From assembly GCA_033060915.1 (NCBI GenBank), contig CM065379.1:31019318-31083317 (forward strand): 64,000 bases of DNA. The letters run 5' to 3'. The stretch's first letter is position 1; the number at the start of each line of letters is the position of its first letter. Below the pieces are notes generated by a model. The model worked only from the letters and a program-made list of their open reading frames with translations, ran no database searches and was not told the DNA's origin. The position numbers and the translations under genes are program-made. Source of the DNA: Euryodendron excelsum (Eukaryota > Streptophyta > Magnoliopsida > Ericales > Pentaphylacaceae). This document shows, piece after piece, positions 58,901 to 64,000 of the stretch.

Positions 58901-60197
58901 CCTAAATTCAAAACTTTTCTATTTCAAAACCTTTCTTAAAACGAAACTTTCCAATTTTCAAAACTTTCCTATTTCAAAACATTCCAACTTTCTAAGCTTT
59001 CCTAAGTTGAAACTTTCTTAAGTTCCAAACTTTCCTAATTCAAAACTTTCCTAATTTGAAACTTTCCAAAAATGAAACTTTCCTAATTCGAGACTTTCCT
59101 AAATCGAATCTTTCCTAATTCAACATTTCCTAAACCCAACCTTTCCTAATCTCCTAAACCTTCCAGATCGAGTCAAATCTTTCCTAAGTCATCTTTCCTA
59201 AGTCTAGGTTTCCTAAACCTCAATCTTTCTAAAACAATTCCAATTTCTTATCTTCTATTCTAAGTTCAAATCAAATCCAATTTTCAATTCAATCTCTTTC
59301 TTCTAATCCAATTTCTCTCTTCAAATCAATCTCTTTTCAATCGGACTCTGGTCCGAACTACGACTGACCTGATTCCCCCAAAGGGATACATAGGTAACCT
59401 TCATAGGTGCGGTCACAATACTTTTCAAACTTTCAATTCCGCTCTCATGGGTGCGGTTTCCAAAGTCTTTCCAAATCTCAAATTCCAATTTATTTTCAAA
59501 ATTCCAATTTCAAAATTTCTATTTTCAAATTTCTATTTTTAAATTTTCATATTTTCCAATTTCAATTCCATCTCTTCAAATCTATTTTCAAATGAAATCA
59601 ATTTCTTTTCAAATCAATTTATATTTTCCAATTCTCTTATCTTGCACGTGCATATCATGCATCATATTAGTTTCGTTTTTTTTTTTAAAAAAAAAAACAT
59701 TATTTTTCTAAAGTGAATAGCGTTGAACATATGTTAATTAAGGACTCTCATAGGTGAATCTAGGGTAGATTGACATGTAGGTACCGAAAGGGCAGGGTAG
59801 GGTGATAACTTAGTGCGTCTTCCCTACACGTAGCCAACCTCTGAATCTCGATCACTGTTTTCAAAGACCAAAACGGAGTTACTTTTCAAAAAAGGGCTAA
59901 ATTTTTTCCAAAGGTTGCTAAACAACCCGTTTTCCTAAAAGAGATATTTTCAAAATCGTTTTTCCAAAACCCTAAGTGTAGTCTTCGGATTATTCTTAGT
60001 TTTTAGGTGACCTAACTCACCTTAATCAAGTTAGGTGGTGACTCCGAATCTTTTTCAAAAGCTCTTTATTTAAATCTATTTTTCAATTCAAACCTAGTCG
60101 CACTCATTCTTCTAGGAGGGTGAGTTCTAACGAGAGAGTACAACATTTTTCCCGCTTGTGTGAGTATTCCTCGAGTGCAAAAAATCTGGGCGCGACA
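55970..60197 (+). repeat. Element J 3' LTR (4.2 kb)
   Basis: TGTAAGCACTCC to CTGGGCGCGACA. Same blocks as the 5' copy. Palindromes are perfect at 56706-56728 and 56744-56766 and TATAAATA is at 56820-56827. A C-rich tract of over 20 bases interrupted by one T lies at 57230-57251. The CGTAG arm has become CATAG. Confidence 0.9.
56706..56827 (+). promoter_or_regulatory. Element J 3' LTR promoter: two perfect palindromes and TATA box
   Basis: Two palindromes 38 bases apart, both with arms TGGCGCCACT and AGTGGCGCCA but with different loops (AGT, CCT), then TATAAATA at 56820-56827. Confidence 0.8.
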
Positions 60198-60202
60198 CAC
60201 GT

Positions 60203-61267
60203 CCGTATAGTTCTTCTGGCGACTTTGAGCGGTTTGTAGTCATTACTAAATGATCTTGATCTTATCGGTGGTCAGTTGCATAATCTCTAGCCCAAGAATC
60301 TTCCTCTCTCCAACCTCGGTCCAACAAATTGGAGATCTACACTTCCTCCCGTAAAGCGGTTCATAAGGTGCCATTCCAATGGTTGCATGAAAACTGTTGT
60401 TGTAGGCGAATTTCACTAATGGTAGGTGATCCTCCCAACTTTCTTGAAAGTCGAGAACACATAACCGCAATATGTCTTCTAGGGTCTGAATGGTCCTTTC
60501 TAATTACCCATCGATTTGTGGATGAAAAGCCATGCTGAACTTCAATTCGGTGCCTAAAGCCCTTTGAAAACTCTTCCAAAATTTTGATACAAATCTTGGG
60601 TCTCCATCAGACACTATCGAAACAGGCGTGTCGTGCAATTGAACAATCTCCGCAATGTAAAGGGTTGCATGTTTTAATAAAGAGTATGTCGTCTTCACTA
60701 GTAAAAAATGTGCGGATTTGGTGAGGCAATCAACAATAACCCATATAACATCACAACCTCACGGTGATCTCGGCAATCCTACAATGAAATCCATGGTGAT
60801 ATACTCCCACTTCCATTTTGGTATCGATAAACGTTGATGTAGTCCCGTTGGTCTTTAATGCTCTACTTTAATCTGTTGGCATTGTAGGCATCGTGACACG
60901 AACTCGGCTATTTCCTTCTTCATTCTTGGACACCAAAATGTCTCCTTCAAATCCTGATACATCTTTGTGCCTCCTGGCTACATAGTAAACTTCGTACTGT
61001 GGGCTTCTTCCAAAACTTGCCTCCTAATCTCGGGTACATTTGGAACACATAATCGATTTTTGAACTTTAAAGCTCCTTCATGCAAGATGAAGTCAGGCTT
61101 TGGATTTGTTCCCATCTCTTCGTAGATCTTCCACAAGTAAGGATCCTCAGGTGCCGTTGCTTCATAACTTCTATCAACATCGGTTAGGCGATTATGGTGG
61201 TAAGCATCATGTTAGTACCTGGTACAAAAATTTCAATCTCTGATCTCTCCAAGTCAAGGAGCAAGGG
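60203..61267 (-). pseudogene. Ty3/gypsy integrase (Del/Tekay-like), broken
   Basis: Minus strand. Zinc-binding HHCC segment (about 61150-60880: VLEEAHSTKF, CLQCQQIK). Catalytic core: MDFIVGLPR (first Asp near 60791), SIVSDGDPRF (second Asp at 60606-60608) and LERTIQTLED (Glu at 60498-60500). Exactly 35 residues separate the second Asp and Glu, the DD35E spacing. A stop at 60504-60506 interrupts HPQIDG just before the Glu motif; others occur upstream. C-terminal FAYNNSFHATIGMAPYE and YGRKCRSPICW are present. It would insert cDNA but is inactive as read. Element J splits it at 60198. Confidence 0.9.
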
Positions 61268-61900
61268 TCACTGAAAAGTGACAAGACATGCTAGGTTGGC
61301 GGTAGATTTTCGGCTCAAGGCGTCACCCACCACACTGGCCTTGCCCGGATGGTATTGAATGAGAATGTCATAGTCCTTGATCAACTCGAGCCATCTTCTT
61401 TGTCTTATGTTCATCTCCTTTTGTGTGAAAGGGTACTTCAAACTCTTGAGGTCGGTGAAGATCTCACACGTGACCCCATACAAGTAGTGGCGCCAAATCT
61501 TCAAAGCAAATACTACCGCTGCTAATTCAAGATCGTGGGTCGGGTAGTTCTTCTCATGTAGTCTCAACTATCTCGATGCATACGTAATCACCTTACCGTG
61601 TTATATCAATACGCATCCCAGTCCTTTATGTGAAGCGTCGTTGTAAATGGAAAACCCATCAGTCCCAATAGGCAAGGCTAAAATTGGTGCAGACACCAAT
61701 CGGTTCTTCAATTCTTGGAAACTCTGTTCCCTCTTCTCATTCCATTCAAATGGTGTGTTCTTCCAGGTGAGCTGTGTTAGCGAAGTTGGAATCTTGGGGA
61801 AGTCCTTCACAAATCTTCAATAATACCCAGCTAAGCCAATAAAACTTCTAACTTTGGTTACATTCGTTGGTCTCGACCAATTCACAATGGCTTCAACCTT
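61268..61900 (-). pseudogene. Ty3/gypsy RNase H, broken
   Basis: Minus strand. FSIYNDASHKGLGCVLI stops at 61601-61603. It resumes with [24 protein letters not shown] and [22 protein letters not shown] and [15 protein letters not shown], stopping at 61268. The usual TDHKSLKY has Leu for His. The domain would degrade RNA in the RNA-DNA hybrid. Confidence 0.88.
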
Positions 61901-62737
61901 TGAAGGATCAACAGACACTCCATCCACACTGATGATATGTCCCAGAAAGGCTACACTTAGCAGCCAAAATTCACACTTCTTCAGTTTGACATACAATCTC
62001 CTATCTCACAGAGTTTGAAGAACCATCCTTAAGTGGTGCTCATGATCTACAAGACTCTTAGAGTACACCAAGATATCATCAATAAACACAATAACAAAAT
62101 CATCAAGAAAGGGTTTGAAAACCCAATTGATCAAATCCATGAATAAAGCAGGTGCAATAGTAACTCCAAACGGTATAACCAGAAACTCATAGTGATCATA
62201 TCTAGTTCGGAAAGCCGTCTTCTCTACATCGCTTGCCTTGATCTTTAGTTGGTGATAACCCGACCTTAGGTCAATCTTCAAAAATACTTGAGCGCCCTAT
62301 AGTTGATCAAACAAATCATCCACTCTCGGTAATGGATACTTATTCTTAACGGTGACCTTGTTCAATTCCTGATAGTCAATACACAATCTTGTGATTACAT
62401 CCTTCTTTTTCACAAATAAAACCGAAGCCCCCTAAGGTGAAACACTAGGACGAATGAATCCCTTTTCTAATAAGTTTTGGAGTTGAACTTTCAACTCCTT
62501 CAACTCTAAAGGGGGCGTACGGTAAGAAGCTTTGGAAATGGGCCTACTACCCAGATTAAGGTCAATGTGGAACTCAATCTCCCAGTCCACCAAAGAACTA
62601 GGTAGACCATCGGGAAAGACATCAGGAAATTCCTGGACAACGTGGATGTCTTCCAAGGGCGGTGGGGAAAGGTGTGTGTCAAAAATGCTACACAAGAATG
62701 TATGATTCCCTTTTTTAATTAAACGACGTACTTGCAT
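61901..62737 (-). pseudogene. Ty3/gypsy reverse transcriptase, broken
   Basis: Minus strand. Starts with FPDVFPDGLP and PISKASYRTPP. A stop at 62432-62434 replaces an expected Trp before [31 protein letters not shown] follows, another stop lies near 62300, then [10 protein letters not shown] (catalytic Asp at 62270-62272) and FIDDILVYS (Asp at 62078-62080), matching the YVDD box. It ends at a stop at 62006-62008, then CEFW and GHIIS in another frame. The active-site Asps are kept despite the stops. Confidence 0.9.
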
Positions 62738-63130
62738 AGATTAAATGAGATAGGGTGGAGGCACGAAACCAGCTCCTTCAAATACAAGCCCTGAATGGGT
62801 AAAAGAATGAAACACGACTCGTTTAAGCTCACTATAAATGATAGCACGGTGAGAGGACAACCAATCCATTCCTAAGATGACATCAAAGCCATGCATTTCT
62901 AGGGGAATGAGGTTTACAAACATGGGCAAGCCGTTAACAAGAATTTCACTAGAATTATAAATCCTATCACATAACATGGAATCTTCGGATGGCAACGATA
63001 CTACCAAAGGATACTTAAGAGGTACCGAAGGTGTATATAAGTATTGAGCAAAGAGATATGAAACAAATGAGCACGTAGAACCGGAATTAATAAGGACGTG
63101 TGTAAGTCGACCACAAATAGGAAGTATACC
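62738..63130 (-). pseudogene. Ty3/gypsy aspartic protease, active site altered
   Basis: Minus strand. The active-site segment reads LINSGST where D-S/T-G is expected; the Asp codon has become AAT (63086-63088). Downstream GFDVILGMDWLSSHRA is the conserved second half. The frame stops at 62741-62743. This domain would cleave the polyprotein and should be dead. Confidence 0.85.
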
Positions 63131-64000
63131 TGATACTACGGAGTTAGTAGCTGGGGTGTTTTTCGTTGTAAGTGCGAAGGCTTGGCCTTGCAGTGGTTCA
63201 TTCTCCCTCCTATTAGCTGTGGATTGCTAAACTGAGGTTGATGTCGATGCCCCAAATCCCTGTACTCTGTTCCTCTTCGAACAGTCCTTCACTTGGTGAC
63301 CTTCTTGGCCACACCCATAGCAAGCCTTGCTTCCTAAACGACGTGCGCCCCAATGCTTCTTCTGATAATTGAAGAACATTGGTATTTCGCTAGCCACGTT
63401 ACCTCCTCGGTTAGAGGTATTCCCCTGTTGGGTAGATGAATTCCCACTAGAAGATCCAAAACTTTGCTGCTTTGAACTTTTTCCCTTGATTTGGTCACTT
63501 CCCGATCTCTTCTTGTTATTCTCTCAGTATTGGGACATTTCGTTATTTGCCTTTCGGCAATTGTTGCTTGTTGCACAACTTCTTGATGGGTCTCTAATCG
63601 TAGTATGTCCACCTTGTTACGAATGTTCCATTGCAAACTTGTCTCAAACTTCCTCGCCTTGCGAGTCTTTGATGACACAATATGTGGGGCATATCGTGAT
63701 AGTTCCATAAATTTGGCATTGTACTCTGCTATGGTCATATTCCCTTGTGTCAAACCAAGGAACTCTATAGTCTTCTAATCTTTGACAGTCTCAGGGAAGT
63801 ATTCCTCACTGAACACCTCCAAAAACCTAGGCCACAACCATAGTGGTTCCATCGCTTTCTTTAATTTTCACCAAACAAGTGCAGCTTCTTCAAAGGTAAA
63901 AGTGGCAAAGGTCACTTTTTGTTCATCTGTGCAAGGCAGCACTTTGAACACCCTCTCAATTCCGCAAAGCCAGGACTTCATAGCCATTGGGTTGGGAGTT
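63131..64000 (-). pseudogene. Ty3/gypsy gag, 5' end outside window
   Basis: Minus strand, runs off the right edge. From 64000 remnants in changing frames resemble the gag core (CHFYL, CTCLVKIKESD). An open part then reads MTQGNMTIAEYNAKFMELSRYAPH and ARKFETSL (63753-63334). A CCHC zinc knuckle CYGCGQEGHQVKDC is intact at 63281-63322 but in a different frame from the preceding part, so there is a frameshift near 63400. Confidence 0.85.

Larger units (their letters stand above)
45336..60202 (+). mobile_element. Complete non-autonomous Tat/Ogre-like element J with target duplication
   Basis: Element body 45341-60197 (14.86 kb) flanked by CACGT at 45336-45340 and 60198-60202. Order: 5' LTR, primer-binding site, 1.5-kb leader, gag, 2.7 kb without pol, 69-base minisatellite, polypurine tract, 3' LTR. 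LTRs differ by a few percent by eye plus indels (one of about 50 bases at 57905-57955 only in the 3' copy). That makes it the youngest large layer here. Reverse transcriptase, RNase H and integrase are absent, so it would need these in trans. Confidence 0.9.

Overview
The window is repeat-dominated plant nuclear DNA with no host gene, tRNA, rRNA or CRISPR array that I can support. Nearly all of it is LTR retrotransposon sequence, inserted layer into layer. Ty3/gypsy elements with LTRs of 4-5 kb, primer-binding sites starting TGGCGACT, and captured plant mobile domain (PMD) genes point to a flowering plant with a large, heterochromatin-rich genome. I do not assign a species.

Layout. 1-217 is the start of a minus-strand Tat/Ogre-like element whose 5' LTR (A) is 218-3924; that element sits in a plus-strand LTR remnant (B, 3925-6225). 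6226-14843 is the 3' internal end of a plus-strand Tat-like element. It carries a decayed PMD gene on the opposite strand (PMD-1), split by solo LTR C (6390-11454), and is followed by its 3' LTR D (14844-19138). 19139-21991 holds two truncated LTRs head to head (E, F). 21992-28334 is a minus-strand Ty1/copia leader and LTR, split by solo Tat-like LTR G (23542-28091) with a perfect AAGAC duplication. 28340-29535 is LTR remnant H, entered by a second PMD-bearing element: 3' LTR I (29536-34293), polypurine tract, and antisense PMD-2 (about 34500-41263). PMD-2 is itself split by a Del/Tekay-like solo LTR (34665-37281, duplication GAGGG) and an Athila-like solo LTR (38817-40088). 41264-43717 is a head-to-head pair of truncated Tat LTRs (K, L).

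43718-64000 is a minus-strand Del/Tekay-like Ty3/gypsy element (LTR part, gag-pol) with many stops. A complete 14.9-kb Tat/Ogre-like element J (45341-60197) sits in its integrase-coding region, flanked by CACGT on both sides. J has two near-identical 4.2-kb LTRs, a primer-binding site, an intact gag frame and a polypurine tract, but no pol. It is a non-autonomous, gag-only element whose pol space is filled by repeats.

Most notable: (1) two independent Tat-like elements carry a spliced PMD gene antisense near the 3' LTR, with its own TATA box and the same palindrome as the LTR promoters; (2) the LTR promoters hold 10-3-10 palindromes whose arm sequences differ between subfamilies while pairing is kept; (3) conserved hairpins in the transcribed LTR part and over the polypurine tract show base-pair covariation. 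Boundaries and homologies were read by eye; no alignment or database search was run.
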